NCBI GenBank assembly: GCA_964457925.1
Contig: CAYWGH010000015.1
Span: forward strand, 62,001 to 126,000
Origin: Coneutiohabitans sp964457925
GTDB taxonomy: Bacteria; Zhuqueibacterota; Zhuqueibacteria; Zhuqueibacterales; Zhuqueibacteraceae
DNA length: 64,000 nt
Reading direction: 5' to 3'
Below the pieces are notes generated by a model that saw only the letters and a program-made list of their open reading frames with translations, was not told the DNA's origin and did no database searches. The position numbers and the translations under genes were made by a program. Shown here piece by piece: positions 26,891-34,942 of this stretch (position 1 is its first letter; every line of letters starts with the position of its first letter).

Positions 26891-27988
26891 ATGATCTCAA
26901 ACGAAACCCTGCTCTGGGCGGTTTTTGGCATCTTCATCACCGGCATGTTGATGCTTGATCTCGGAGTGCTCAATCGCAAAGCTCACGTGCTTTCGATTAA
27001 AGAAGCAGCCATTTGGTCCGGCATCTGGATTTCCTCTGCTTTGCTCTTTGCTTTGGGCATTTTTTATTTGGAGGGGAAAGCCAAAGCTCTGGAGTTTCTT
27101 GCGGGTTTTCTGATTGAAAAGTCGCTTAGTACGGACAATATTTTTGTGTTCATTATGGTCTTCACCTATTTCAACGTCAGTCCGATGCAACAACCGCGAG
27201 TATTGAAATGGGGAATTGTAGGTGCGATCATCATGCGTGCATTGTTGATCGCCGCCGGTGTGACGTTGATCAATCAATTTCATTGGATGACATATGTTTT
27301 TGGCGCTTTGCTGGCCATCACCGTTATCAAAATGGTGCTTCCGGGCGACGAAAGCTTTGATCCTGGAAAAAGCTGGGCGTTGAAGCTTCTGCGGCGCATC
27401 ATACCGGTGAGCGATCATTATCATGGCGAACGCTTTTTCATGCGTTCGGAAAATGGCTTCTTTGCCACGCCCTTGCTCGTGGTTCTCGTCGTTATCGAAA
27501 GCTCGGATTTGATCTTCGCGCTTGATTCTATCCCGGCGATCTTTGCCGTCACTACGGATCCTTTTATCGTTTACACTTCGAACATCTTCGCCATTCTCGG
27601 CCTGCGCGCGCTTTATTTTGTTCTGGCCGGGATGGCCCGAGTTTTTGAATATCTGAAACCGGGCATCATCATCATTCTGGCCTTTGTGGCCGTGAAAATG
27701 TTAATCGTCGATTTTTATAAGATTCCCATCGGCCTTTCACTAGCGATTATTGGCATCGTGCTGGTGATTTCAATTTTCGCCTCCTGGATCACCCTGCGTA
27801 GAAATGGTCAAACGCTGCGCGATAAACTTGAGGTCGCAGCGTCAGGAGCTTCCATTCAACCGACGACAGAAAGCGCGAGGGGCGACCGATCAATAAATTC
27901 GAATGGCAACTACTTATCGAGTATTGCAGTGCTACCACCGTGGCTGTTGCAGCCCGCTGATCACCTGAATCATGAACCCCGGAGGTAA
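26891..27988 (+). CDS. TerC/Alx-family integral membrane protein
   Basis: A 365-residue protein with about nine membrane helices. The family signatures EKSLSTDNIFVF (near 76) and ESSDLIFALDSIPAIFAVT followed by NIFAILGLRALYF (near 212-240) are intact, with the conserved acidic residues in the membrane. TerC/Alx proteins are linked to tellurite resistance and to metal (often Mn) export, partly to protect newly exported metalloproteins. The ATG at 26891 is preferred over a TTG six bases earlier. It follows pump 2 by 193 bases, consistent with a metal-homeostasis neighbourhood. The last 45 residues are polar and cytoplasmic. Confidence 0.9.
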   Translation: MISNETLLWAVFGIFITGMLMLDLGVLNRKAHVLSIKEAAIWSGIWISSALLFALGIFYLEGKAKALEFLAGFLIEKSLSTDNIFVFIMVFTYFNVSPMQQPRVLKWGIVGAIIMRALLIAAGVTLINQFHWMTYVFGALLAITVIKMVLPGDESFDPGKSWALKLLRRIIPVSDHYHGERFFMRSENGFFATPLLVVLVVIESSDLIFALDSIPAIFAVTTDPFIVYTSNIFAILGLRALYFVLAGMARVFEYLKPGIIIILAFVAVKMLIVDFYKIPIGLSLAIIGIVLVISIFASWITLRRNGQTLRDKLEVAASGASIQPTTESARGDRSINSNGNYLSSIAVLPPWLLQPADHLNHEPRR

Positions 27989-27992
27989 GAAG

Positions 27993-29237
27993 ATGAAAAA
28001 GATCGATCATATCCACAAAACAAATTGTCAGAGTAAAATGTGGCGACGCGGCCCACTCAGTTTCATGCTGGCACCATCCGAGATGTATCTAGACTTTTCG
28101 ATCCTGCCCGATCTTGGCGCTATCGGTCTTCTGCTTGGGATGGTAATGCTGTTGGCGATGGCCTCTCCTGCAAAAGCGCAAGACCCGATGAAATTCTCCG
28201 GCGATTTTCGCGTGCGGCATGAAACCACGACAAAACAAGAGCCCGGGGCGCTGCCCGATATTCGCGATCCGCGCAACCGCGAAGTAGTACGCTTTCGCTT
28301 CAGTATGAGCAAAAAGATCAACGGCCTGTTCAACTTTGGCGCGCGCTTGGCAACCGGCTCGCCGGATGATCCCAACACCACGGATATCACAATGGGCGAC
28401 TTTGCCAATGATCTTACCATCAGCCTGGATCGTGCTTATATGGAGCTGGCCTATAAAAATCTCTTTCTCACCGGCGGCAAGTTTGCCAACCCATTCCGCA
28501 CGACTGAAATGGTGTGGGATGGCGACGTCAATCCGCAGGGCTTTGGCGCGAGCTATACCTTTGCCGGATCTCCCACCGTCATTCCTAAGCTTACCGGCGT
28601 ATATTACGTCATTGACGAGCAAACCAACCGGCCGGATAGCTACATGTTGGGCGGGCAATTGCAGTTTGCCCTCAATGCCAGCGATAACCTGAGCCTGACC
28701 TTGACGGGCGCTTATTATGATTACACCATCAAAAGCCTGGTCAATGCTAATTCCGGTGATATTGGGAGCAATTACTTGAACGCGGCGGGTGACGGGTATC
28801 TCTCAGATTTCGATTTGATTGATGCGATTGCAGCCCTCGATTATCGTGGTTTTGGCGAGGCGTATCCGCTCCGCATCATCGGCAATTTTGTCAAGAATCG
28901 CGGGGCTGTTGATGGCGGCCAGGGAGAACAGGATGCCGGTTTGAACGTCGAATTATACCTCGGCAAAACCACAAAAATACACGATTGGCGTTTGCAATAC
29001 GCCTTTACGAAGACCGAAGCCGATGCGGTGCTGGCGGCTTTTTCGCATGACAATACCACGCTGACAACAAATTATATCCAGCACACACTCGGCGTCGATT
29101 ATGTCGCGCACGAAAACATGATACTCAATGTGACGCTGTATCGGTATCGCCGCAACGAATTGGAAGCCGTGGAAACTGACGGCTTTGAGAACGACTCGTT
29201 CATGCGCGTGCGCCTCAATGCGCTGGTGAATTTCTAA
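27993..29237 (+). CDS. Putative porin-like outer-membrane barrel
   Basis: A 414-residue protein. The start at 27993 has GGAGG seven bases upstream, inside the last codons of the TerC gene; an earlier ATG at 27972 overlaps TerC more and lacks one. The signal region is unusually long, with a hydrophobic run at about 45-62 ending ASPAKAQ, so the true N-terminus may be later. The mature part has alternating hydrophobic and polar strands (FSGDFRVRHETT, VVRFRFSMSKKINGLFNFGARLATG, LFLTGGKFANPFRTTEMVWDGDVN) typical of the FCB putative-porin family, and ends in VNF with a terminal phenylalanine. It is likely an outer-membrane channel. Confidence 0.8.
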   Translation: MKKIDHIHKTNCQSKMWRRGPLSFMLAPSEMYLDFSILPDLGAIGLLLGMVMLLAMASPAKAQDPMKFSGDFRVRHETTTKQEPGALPDIRDPRNREVVRFRFSMSKKINGLFNFGARLATGSPDDPNTTDITMGDFANDLTISLDRAYMELAYKNLFLTGGKFANPFRTTEMVWDGDVNPQGFGASYTFAGSPTVIPKLTGVYYVIDEQTNRPDSYMLGGQLQFALNASDNLSLTLTGAYYDYTIKSLVNANSGDIGSNYLNAAGDGYLSDFDLIDAIAALDYRGFGEAYPLRIIGNFVKNRGAVDGGQGEQDAGLNVELYLGKTTKIHDWRLQYAFTKTEADAVLAAFSHDNTTLTTNYIQHTLGVDYVAHENMILNVTLYRYRRNELEAVETDGFENDSFMRVRLNALVNF

Positions 29238-29360
29238 ATCGTGCAAGGCATCGCGACTAACGCAAGTTTTGATCGCAATGGAAACGAGAAAGAGCAAAGA
29301 CGGCAAAATTCAAGGTGATACCGTAAGCTCCTCCTCGACATGGCCACCTTGAATTATCAT

Positions 29361-29385
29361 GACGCCCCCTCGTGGGGCGTTTTTG
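29361..29385 (+). terminator. Intrinsic terminator after the porin-like gene
   Basis: ACGCCCC and GGGGCGT pair around a CTCGT loop and are followed by TTTT. It lies about 125 bases past the porin stop. The CCCCCTCGTGGGG core is shared with hairpins at 10161 and 34803, so it is also part of a small repeat family. Confidence 0.65.
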
Positions 29386-29467
29386 CGGAGCAGAGGACGA
29401 AATGGCGCTAACGAGTAGAGCAATATTTTCAAACCGAGAGTTGAGGCGAATCAACACTCAGCACTCT

Positions 29468-29483
29468 TTCGCGTTTATTCGCG
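29468..29483. repeat. CGTTTATTCGCG intergenic repeat (copy 2)
   Basis: TTCGCGTTTATTCGCG repeats the right arm of the inverted repeat at 12636-12671. It is short, so chance or a very decayed element cannot be excluded. Confidence 0.35.
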
Positions 29484-29847
29484 CTAACTCGTGTTGGGTT
29501 TTACAAGTAATTTACAATTCAACTACACAATCATGACACTTTCTTATTGGCTTTTTATTATATTACGACGAAGTAATTTTTGGAGCAAACGGCCGGCATT
29601 GTTCCTTCTTGAACGCGCGAAAAACGATGGCAAAAATTCTCAAGCCCGTCAGAATAATTCATGTTCTCGGTTTTTTCTAACCATCAAAAACTCTTCGAGA
29701 GGCCAGGCAAGAATCCATGACGCCCGAATCAGCGCCTCGCAACGAATCACTTCGTTGTTGAACAGTTATAACCAATCTATATAAACCAGCAACCGGTATT
29801 TTGCATATAGTAACCGTTGTATTACCCGTCAAGGAGGAATGAGACTT

Positions 29848-30876
29848 ATGTTTGACAGCAATAACTCCAAAGCTGCGCGCACCGAGAATGAGGTGCTGCT
29901 CGCCAAAGACCTGCGCAAGTTCTATGGCCCACGAGAGGCGCTTAGAGGATTATCATTCTCCTTGAATGCCGGGCGCATTCTGGGCTTTCTCGGCCCCAAT
30001 GGCGCAGGCAAGACCACGGCTATCCGCATCCTCACGACGATTCTCGAGCCTGATGCGGGCTACTTTGTGGTGAACGGTATCAGCTCTGATAATCCAGTAG
30101 AGTTGCGCCGCAAGATCGGCGTGCTGCCGGAGAGTTTGGGTTTTCACAAACAAATGACCGGACTGGAATGCCTGATTTTTTTCGGCCGGCTTTATGGGCG
30201 AAGCACAGAGCAGGCCAAAGCTACCGGCATCGAGCTGCTCGAAGAAGTGGGGTTGGATAAACGCTCAAAATCCCTGATCGGCACCTATAGCCGTGGCATG
30301 CGGCAACGCTTGGGCATTGCGCGCACGCTGGTTAACGATCCTTCCGTGCTTTTTCTGGACGAGCCGACATTGGGTCTCGATCCGCGCGGCCAAAAAGAGT
30401 TGCTCGATCTGATCGAACACATTGCGCGCGAACGTAACGTCGGCGTCATTTTGTGCAGCCATGATTTGCCGGAGGTGGAAAGCATTTGTGACGACGTACT
30501 GATCATGAACATGGGACAAGTGGTTGCCTCTGGAACCGTGGACGAAGTTCTCCGGCGCGGTCGCTCGGGCAAGGGTGGCATGATGCAGGGCAGCGGCATT
30601 CGCATTCAAATTCCGGCAGCCTCGGCGGCAGAAGCGCGGAAGATATTAGCCGCAATGTCGCAGGTCAAAAACGTGACGCTTGCGAGCGAGGATGGCGGTT
30701 GGTTGCGCGTGGCGTTTTCAGAGTCGGGCGATGTTGATTTGACGGAAAATCCTTATCTCAATAATAGAATTCTGGAAGCGCTGATCCGCGCTGAAATTCC
30801 GATTTTAAATTTTGAAGCTGAGCGCAGCCGCTTGCAAGACGTCTTTCTGCACTTAACCGAGGAGGCGATGGCATGA
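29848..30876 (+). CDS. ABC transporter ATP-binding protein (ABC-2 exporter type)
   Basis: A 342-residue ATPase with Walker A GPNGAGKT, the ABC signature YSRGMRQR, Walker B VLFLDEP, and the H-loop CSHDLPEVE. The C-terminal 90 residues form an accessory domain like those of CcmA/NatA-type exporters. The ATG at 29848 has AAGGAGG ten bases upstream; an in-frame ATG at 29839 is only one base from it and less likely. The stop overlaps the permease start by four bases (ATGA), so the two are coupled. The substrate is unknown. Confidence 0.92.
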   Translation: MFDSNNSKAARTENEVLLAKDLRKFYGPREALRGLSFSLNAGRILGFLGPNGAGKTTAIRILTTILEPDAGYFVVNGISSDNPVELRRKIGVLPESLGFHKQMTGLECLIFFGRLYGRSTEQAKATGIELLEEVGLDKRSKSLIGTYSRGMRQRLGIARTLVNDPSVLFLDEPTLGLDPRGQKELLDLIEHIARERNVGVILCSHDLPEVESICDDVLIMNMGQVVASGTVDEVLRRGRSGKGGMMQGSGIRIQIPAASAAEARKILAAMSQVKNVTLASEDGGWLRVAFSESGDVDLTENPYLNNRILEALIRAEIPILNFEAERSRLQDVFLHLTEEAMA

Positions 30877-32294
30877 GTAACAAAAGTAACATGAATTCCA
30901 CAGAAACATCGGGTTCCGGGTCGCCGACCTGGTGGCTCGTGTTCGTCAGAGAACTTAATGAACTGTGGATGGGAGGAAAAGCTCCGGTTCTCCTGCTTAT
31001 TTTTAGCATCTTGTTGGGCATTATGACTTATGTGATGGCAAGCAACAGTGAATTAAGCCTTATTCCCCCGCAGGAAATGACTTATGAAACACTGAAAGCC
31101 GCAATTGCTGTGGGCTTGTTCATCAGCTTGATTATTGGCGCAGACAGCATCAGCGGCGAGCGGGAACGTGCAACGCTTGAGTCGCTGTTGCTTACGCCGA
31201 CAAGCCGCCGGCAGATCGTCATCGGCAAGTTTCTCGCCGGTGTTTCGCCCTGGCCGGTTGCTTATCTAATAGCCATTCCCTACATGAAGGTTCTCTCACA
31301 GGGTAATGAAGTTTTTGCTGCTGCCGTGCCGTGGGGCGCGCTGACCGGCACCCTTTTGGCGCCTGCGTTTACGGCGATGGGCATGCTGGCGAGTTTCTGG
31401 TCCAACTCCAACAAAACCAGTTTGTTTACCGGATTGGGTTTGTATGTTCTTTTTCTGCTTCCGTCTCAATTGCCGGGCCGTGCACAAACCGGCCAAATGG
31501 GATCGCTGCTGCAACAGGTAAATCCGATTGCCTCCACGAATCATTTTCTTTCGAAGATTCTGGTAAACAACCGCACATTCGAAGAGTGGTGGCCTTGGCT
31601 GGTCGCGCCCGCGCTGTTGGCCCTCTTGCTCTATGGTTTGCTGTTTCTCTGGGCCGCTCCAGGTCTCCGCCTCGAAGGTGGAAAGGCCGGCAAGTTTTGG
31701 ACGAAGATGGGCCGTCTTATTGGCGTGTCTGCGCTTGCCGGCATGATGCTCGTGTGGAGCGCGGCGCCGGTCGCAGCACAAGAATCATCCGTGCTTCACC
31801 AGGATTTGCAGATTACTATTGACATGGAACACCAAACGGTGAAAGCGGGCGATCACATTATTTACAACACCACCGTGACCAACAACGGCACGGAGACTTC
31901 TGCACCACTGTGTTTGGCGATGAACATCATCAATCTTGATGCTGCTGGCGATATCGTTGATCCGGAAGATTGGTCGCCGCAACGAACGCAATACGTCGAT
32001 GGCCTTGCCGCAGGCCAGTCCGCCACCCATTCCTGGCGCGTCAATGCGATTCTGGATGGCGATTATTTGATTTATATGGTCGTTATACCGGAACCGCCGG
32101 GCCAGGATGCCACCAGTCTGCCGGTAGCCAGTTCGGGCATTCACCTGATTGTCACGCCGTTTACCAAACTCAATCCCGGCGGTGTGCTGCCCTATGCGAT
32201 TGGAGGCCCGGTTGTGTTGATTTTGGGTATCGTGCTTTTGTACCGCATGCGGCGTCGGAAAATCGACATGGGCGAGTCGCCGGAAGAATCCTAA
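30873..32294 (+). CDS. ABC-2 permease fused to an extracytoplasmic Ig-like domain
   Basis: A 473-residue protein. The first 285 residues are an ABC-2-type permease with about six helices and the coupling sequence GERERATLESLLLTPTSRR near 92. Then comes a hydrophobic run ending in AAPVAAQESS, which looks like an internal signal peptide. A beta-rich domain of about 110 residues follows (VKAGDHIIYNTTVTNNGTET, then SATHSWRVNAILDGDYLIY), resembling CARDB/DUF11-type Ig-like folds. One more membrane helix (GPVVLILGIVLLYRM) and a short cytoplasmic tail end it. So the exporter carries a periplasmic appendage. It is cotranscribed with the ATPase. A miniature RND adaptor gene follows. Confidence 0.88.
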   Translation: MSNKSNMNSTETSGSGSPTWWLVFVRELNELWMGGKAPVLLLIFSILLGIMTYVMASNSELSLIPPQEMTYETLKAAIAVGLFISLIIGADSISGERERATLESLLLTPTSRRQIVIGKFLAGVSPWPVAYLIAIPYMKVLSQGNEVFAAAVPWGALTGTLLAPAFTAMGMLASFWSNSNKTSLFTGLGLYVLFLLPSQLPGRAQTGQMGSLLQQVNPIASTNHFLSKILVNNRTFEEWWPWLVAPALLALLLYGLLFLWAAPGLRLEGGKAGKFWTKMGRLIGVSALAGMMLVWSAAPVAAQESSVLHQDLQITIDMEHQTVKAGDHIIYNTTVTNNGTETSAPLCLAMNIINLDAAGDIVDPEDWSPQRTQYVDGLAAGQSATHSWRVNAILDGDYLIYMVVIPEPPGQDATSLPVASSGIHLIVTPFTKLNPGGVLPYAIGGPVVLILGIVLLYRMRRRKIDMGESPEES

Positions 32295-32340
32295 AAATGC
32301 CAGCTCTCAAAGCAGCAGCGATTGCTTCTTGCCGCTGAAA

Positions 32341-32392
32341 AACCGCCAAGGCGCAAAGAACGCCAGGAAATAGTTGTCGAATTCTTTGCGCC
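32341..32392. repeat. Dispersed repeat (copy 2) with inverted repeat
   Basis: AACCGCCAAGGCGCAAAGAA... at 32341-32365 matches the repeat at 19076. Its GGCGCAAAGAA (32350-32360) is repeated inverted as TTCTTTGCGCC (32382-32392), so it can fold into an 11-base stem with a 21-base loop after the permease stop. Confidence 0.5.
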
Positions 32393-32510
32393 TCGCGATT
32401 AAAGTTTTTGCTTTTGTGCTAAAAATTTCACTCATATTGTGCCACCTGTTTTGCTCAAAGAGTATCTCTCTGCCGTTAAATGTGCATGGCCTGAATTCAT
32501 GGAGGCAAGG

Positions 32511-33194
32511 ATGCAGCGCCGTCAACGATGGATGATTCTGCTGGTAACGGTTCTCTTGGGATTGCAGCTTTTCGCGTGTCAACAAAAGGCTGAAGCCCCG
32601 CCTGATCTTGACAAGTACGCCAAAATTGAGTATACCGGGCAAGCGTTGCACCGTGTGCGGTTGACTGCGAAACGGGCGGCGGAGCTTGGTATTGCAACAG
32701 CGCCGGCTCGTGAGGAGAAAATATCCGGGCAATTGCGCAAGATTGTTCCCACCGCTGCGGTGGTTTATGATCAACAGGGCCGTGCCTGGGTGTTCAAAAG
32801 TCCGGATTCGCTGGTTTTCGTGCGAGAACGTGTCAGCGTCGAATACATTGACGGCGAGCGTGCGGTTTTAGTGGAAGGCCCGGAGGACGGCGCGCAAGTT
32901 GTGACCGTCGGAGCGTCGAATCTATTCAATGATGCATTCAGCCCGGCTGGGGAAGACCTCGTTGGAAGCAAAACAGAAGTGAGCGGCCAAGCGCAAGGCT
33001 CGATCGGTACGATCACCATGCAGGATGATGGTACGCTCAAAGTCGTACATCGCGCCACCGGAGCAAGCGGTCTGACCGCTAAAGTGGTCATTGAATACAA
33101 GCCGAGCGATGAAGACTATCAGAAGCTCCTCGATCGCGTTGGAGGCTTGCAGGTAGGCGAAACCAAGAGCATTGACTTGTTGTCGGAGAAATAA
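32511..33194 (+). CDS. Miniature RND-adaptor-like lipoprotein with extra C-terminal domain
   Basis: A 227-residue lipoprotein (lipobox LFAC, lipidated C23), with GGAGG five bases before the start. Residues about 45-125 carry the same two adaptor blocks as the protein at 22922: VRLTAKRAAELGIATAP, then VPTAAVVYDQQGRAWVFKS and FVRERVSVEYIDGERAVL. The lipoyl and coiled-coil hairpin regions are again absent. After ASNLFNDAF there is an additional domain of about 80 residues (TITMQDDGTLKVVH, then PSDEDYQKLLDRVGGLQVG) not found in the other copy. It follows an ABC exporter rather than an RND pump, so its partner is unclear. Confidence 0.82.
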   Translation: MQRRQRWMILLVTVLLGLQLFACQQKAEAPPDLDKYAKIEYTGQALHRVRLTAKRAAELGIATAPAREEKISGQLRKIVPTAAVVYDQQGRAWVFKSPDSLVFVRERVSVEYIDGERAVLVEGPEDGAQVVTVGASNLFNDAFSPAGEDLVGSKTEVSGQAQGSIGTITMQDDGTLKVVHRATGASGLTAKVVIEYKPSDEDYQKLLDRVGGLQVGETKSIDLLSEK

Positions 33195-33246
33195 TAGGCT
33201 GTACGAATTCAAGTGTAATGCAAGCGATATGTGTAAAGGAGTCAAA

Positions 33247-33933
33247 ATGGCAAAACGATTGCAGATGTTGGCTGGAGTAACACTTTTTTTAACTGTTTTT
33301 TGTCTGATGTTGGGATTCAGCGACAAATCCGCTAGGGCGCTTGCCACTGCAAAAAGCGTCGAAACGCAAGAAAAGAAGGCGAACGGCGCAGCGCCGGATG
33401 TCGTCATTTATGCTTCTGATCTGCCGGAGAGCGCGCTATCGGAATTTGATTTTTGGGAAGACCCGGCTTCACCCGGCGGCAAGCTGGCTGGAACGCCCAA
33501 CACCGGCGGGAATTTGGATCCTCCTCCGGAGAGCGATCCTCACGTAAAGTTCAAGATCAAAGTTCAAAGCGGCGTCGCTTATCGCTGCTGGATTCACATG
33601 AAAATCGGCGCGCCCAAGGGCGTCTCGCAGGCGAATAAATTCTGGGTGCAATTCTCGGATGCGGTGGATAAAACGGGCGCCCCGGTTTTTAAACCCGGCA
33701 CGAAAAGTTATTTGACCGCGCAAGGCCCGACCAAGCAGGGCTGGGCTTGGGTAAGCTGTGATCTGGAAGGCGCCAAATCCGCCTCCGAGTCGTTAATCAC
33801 CTTCAAAATCAACGGCGATATCACTGTGCGCATGCAGGCCGGCATGGAAGGCGTGGGCTTTGATCAATTGGTTTTAAGCCCGGCAAAGTACTTGGATAAA
33901 CCACCTTCTGAGACGATTGTAAAAAAGTACTAA
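33247..33933 (+). CDS. Secreted jelly-roll/CBM-like protein
   Basis: A 228-residue protein starting after AAAGGAG. A signal sequence runs to about residue 31, followed by a linker and one beta-sandwich domain. The pattern VKFKIKVQSGVAYRCWIHMKIG, FWVQFSDAVDKTGAPVF, and WAWVSCDLE resembles sugar-binding jelly-roll domains found as modules in large secreted proteins of planctomycete and FCB genomes. Here the domain stands alone. It ends one base after the next gene's possible start (TAATG overlap), so it is coupled to the small membrane protein. Binding partner unknown. Confidence 0.75.
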   Translation: MAKRLQMLAGVTLFLTVFCLMLGFSDKSARALATAKSVETQEKKANGAAPDVVIYASDLPESALSEFDFWEDPASPGGKLAGTPNTGGNLDPPPESDPHVKFKIKVQSGVAYRCWIHMKIGAPKGVSQANKFWVQFSDAVDKTGAPVFKPGTKSYLTAQGPTKQGWAWVSCDLEGAKSASESLITFKINGDITVRMQAGMEGVGFDQLVLSPAKYLDKPPSETIVKKY

Positions 33934-33953
33934 TGGGAGAATTGGAGAAAGCG

Positions 33954-34178
33954 ATGGAAACAGCAAAAACATTGTCAAAAACTGACGCTTCTGCTGCTGG
34001 ATGGAGTAGTCTGATCCTCATGTCCGTGAAGATAGCAGTTGTGGGCTTTGTGGTGCTGCAAGCAAAGGAATGGTTTGACGCCGGCATGTTAGATACACCT
34101 GCCACCGCGATGGATGCGGGCTTGATCGCCGCCGGAGTGTTTGTGGTAAATGCCATCCTCAAGTTGTTAAAACTCTAG
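33954..34178 (+). CDS. Small membrane protein
   Basis: A protein of 74 residues from the ATG at 33954, which has GGAG six bases upstream. An ATG at 33933, overlapping the previous stop, would add seven residues. Two hydrophobic helices are visible (WSSLILMSVKIAVVGFVVL and AGLIAAGVFVVNAILKLL) with a short loop. It has no recognisable family. Its tight spacing with flanking genes argues that it belongs to the same transcript. Confidence 0.7.
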   Translation: METAKTLSKTDASAAGWSSLILMSVKIAVVGFVVLQAKEWFDAGMLDTPATAMDAGLIAAGVFVVNAILKLLKL

Positions 34179-34224
34179 CCGGTTGATCGCAAAAGTAATG
34201 TTTCACAGAAAAAGGAGGAGCGAC

Positions 34225-34611
34225 ATGAACAAGCTTGGCGTATTCCTGTTTGTTGGGGTTATGTTCGGTTTGTCGCAGACCGCTGCGAGCCAATTCGTGA
34301 GCGATTCGACCAACGTGCAAACCGTTGCCGCCATAAAACAAATGGATGATAATGCCTGGTTCACTCTGGAAGGATACATTGTGAAGCAAGTCCGCGAAGA
34401 GAAGTATGTCTTTCGCGATCAAAGCGGAGAGATTGAGGTCGAAATCGACAAGGATAAGTGGAAGGGCCGCAAGGTGACCCCCAGCACCAAAATCAGGATT
34501 GCAGGTAAGGTTGAGAAAGAGTGGTTAAGATCGATGGAAGTGGAAGTCAAGCGCATCGAATTGGTCGACGGCGACATGAAAACACAAGATCGTTCTAACT
34601 CAGCCCGTTAG
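34225..34611 (+). CDS. BOF (NirD/YgiW/YdeI-type) exported protein
   Basis: A 128-residue protein with a signal peptide ending near AASQ and a strong AAAGGAGGAG site upstream. The mature part is a BOF-type OB fold: VQTVAAIKQMDDNAWFTLEGYIV, then EKYVFRDQSGEIEVEIDKDKWKG and PSTKIRIAGKVEKEW, the classic order of YgiW/YdeI proteins. In enterobacteria such periplasmic proteins are linked to stress tolerance, and ygiW is beside the qseBC two-component genes. Here a QseBC-like pair lies 22 kb upstream. The exact ligand is not known. A terminator follows. Confidence 0.82.
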   Translation: MNKLGVFLFVGVMFGLSQTAASQFVSDSTNVQTVAAIKQMDDNAWFTLEGYIVKQVREEKYVFRDQSGEIEVEIDKDKWKGRKVTPSTKIRIAGKVEKEWLRSMEVEVKRIELVDGDMKTQDRSNSAR

Positions 34612-34656
34612 ACGGCGGTTGCGGGCCAGGGCTTTGAAGAAAAATTGCGCTCGCAG

Positions 34657-34689
34657 AAGGAAAGTCAAGCAGGCTTTCCTTTTTATTTT
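34657..34689 (+). terminator. Intrinsic terminator after the BOF gene
   Basis: AAGGAAAG (34657-34664) pairs with CTTTCCTT (34674-34681) around a 9-base loop and is followed by TTTATTTT. It lies 45 bases after the BOF stop and probably ends the transcript that includes the jelly-roll and small membrane genes. Confidence 0.8.
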
Positions 34690-34802
34690 GCCCAAATCTT
34701 CCGAGCGCCCAGAGGGTGGGCGCTGATTGCATCTGCTTCGTGATGGGCCATTGCAGCGCACTTGAATTATAACCTTTTTCACCGGTGTGTGCAGCATTCG
34801 TA

Positions 34803-34826
34803 GTCCTCCCCCTCGTGGGGGGGGGC
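34803..34826. repeat. CCCCCTCGTGGGGG hairpin
   Basis: CCTCCCCCTCGTGGGGGGGG forms a short strong hairpin. The core repeats that of 10161 and 29364, without a T-run. A CTTGAATTAT sequence occurs upstream both here (34759) and at 29352, so the shared element may be longer than the hairpin. Confidence 0.4.
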
Positions 34827-34942
34827 TTGTTGCGACCGCGAATTTATTGGCTTCGATAGCCGCGCACATGAGGGCGGGAGCTATAAAGCCTGTTCATCCA
34901 AATGAAAAACACTATAAGCTAGAGGCCATTCGGAGATAACAG

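Larger units (their letters stand above)
29238..29847. other. Intergenic region before the ABC exporter
   Basis: The 610-base gap holds a hairpin terminator (29361-29385) and a CGTTTATTCGCG repeat (29468-29483). The frame at 29491-29784 has no ribosome binding site and random composition. The AAGGAGG at 29831-29837 serves the ABC ATPase. Confidence 0.5.
34612..34942. other. Intergenic region with terminator and C/G-rich hairpin
   Basis: The 331-base gap holds an intrinsic terminator (34657-34689) and a CCCCCTCGTGGGGG hairpin (34803-34826). The minus-strand frame at 34600-34869 has no support as a gene. Confidence 0.5.

Noticed and set aside
29491..29784. 97-codon ORF upstream of the ABC exporter
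   Set aside because: No ribosome binding site and sequence without repeat or domain; lies in a typical leader region.
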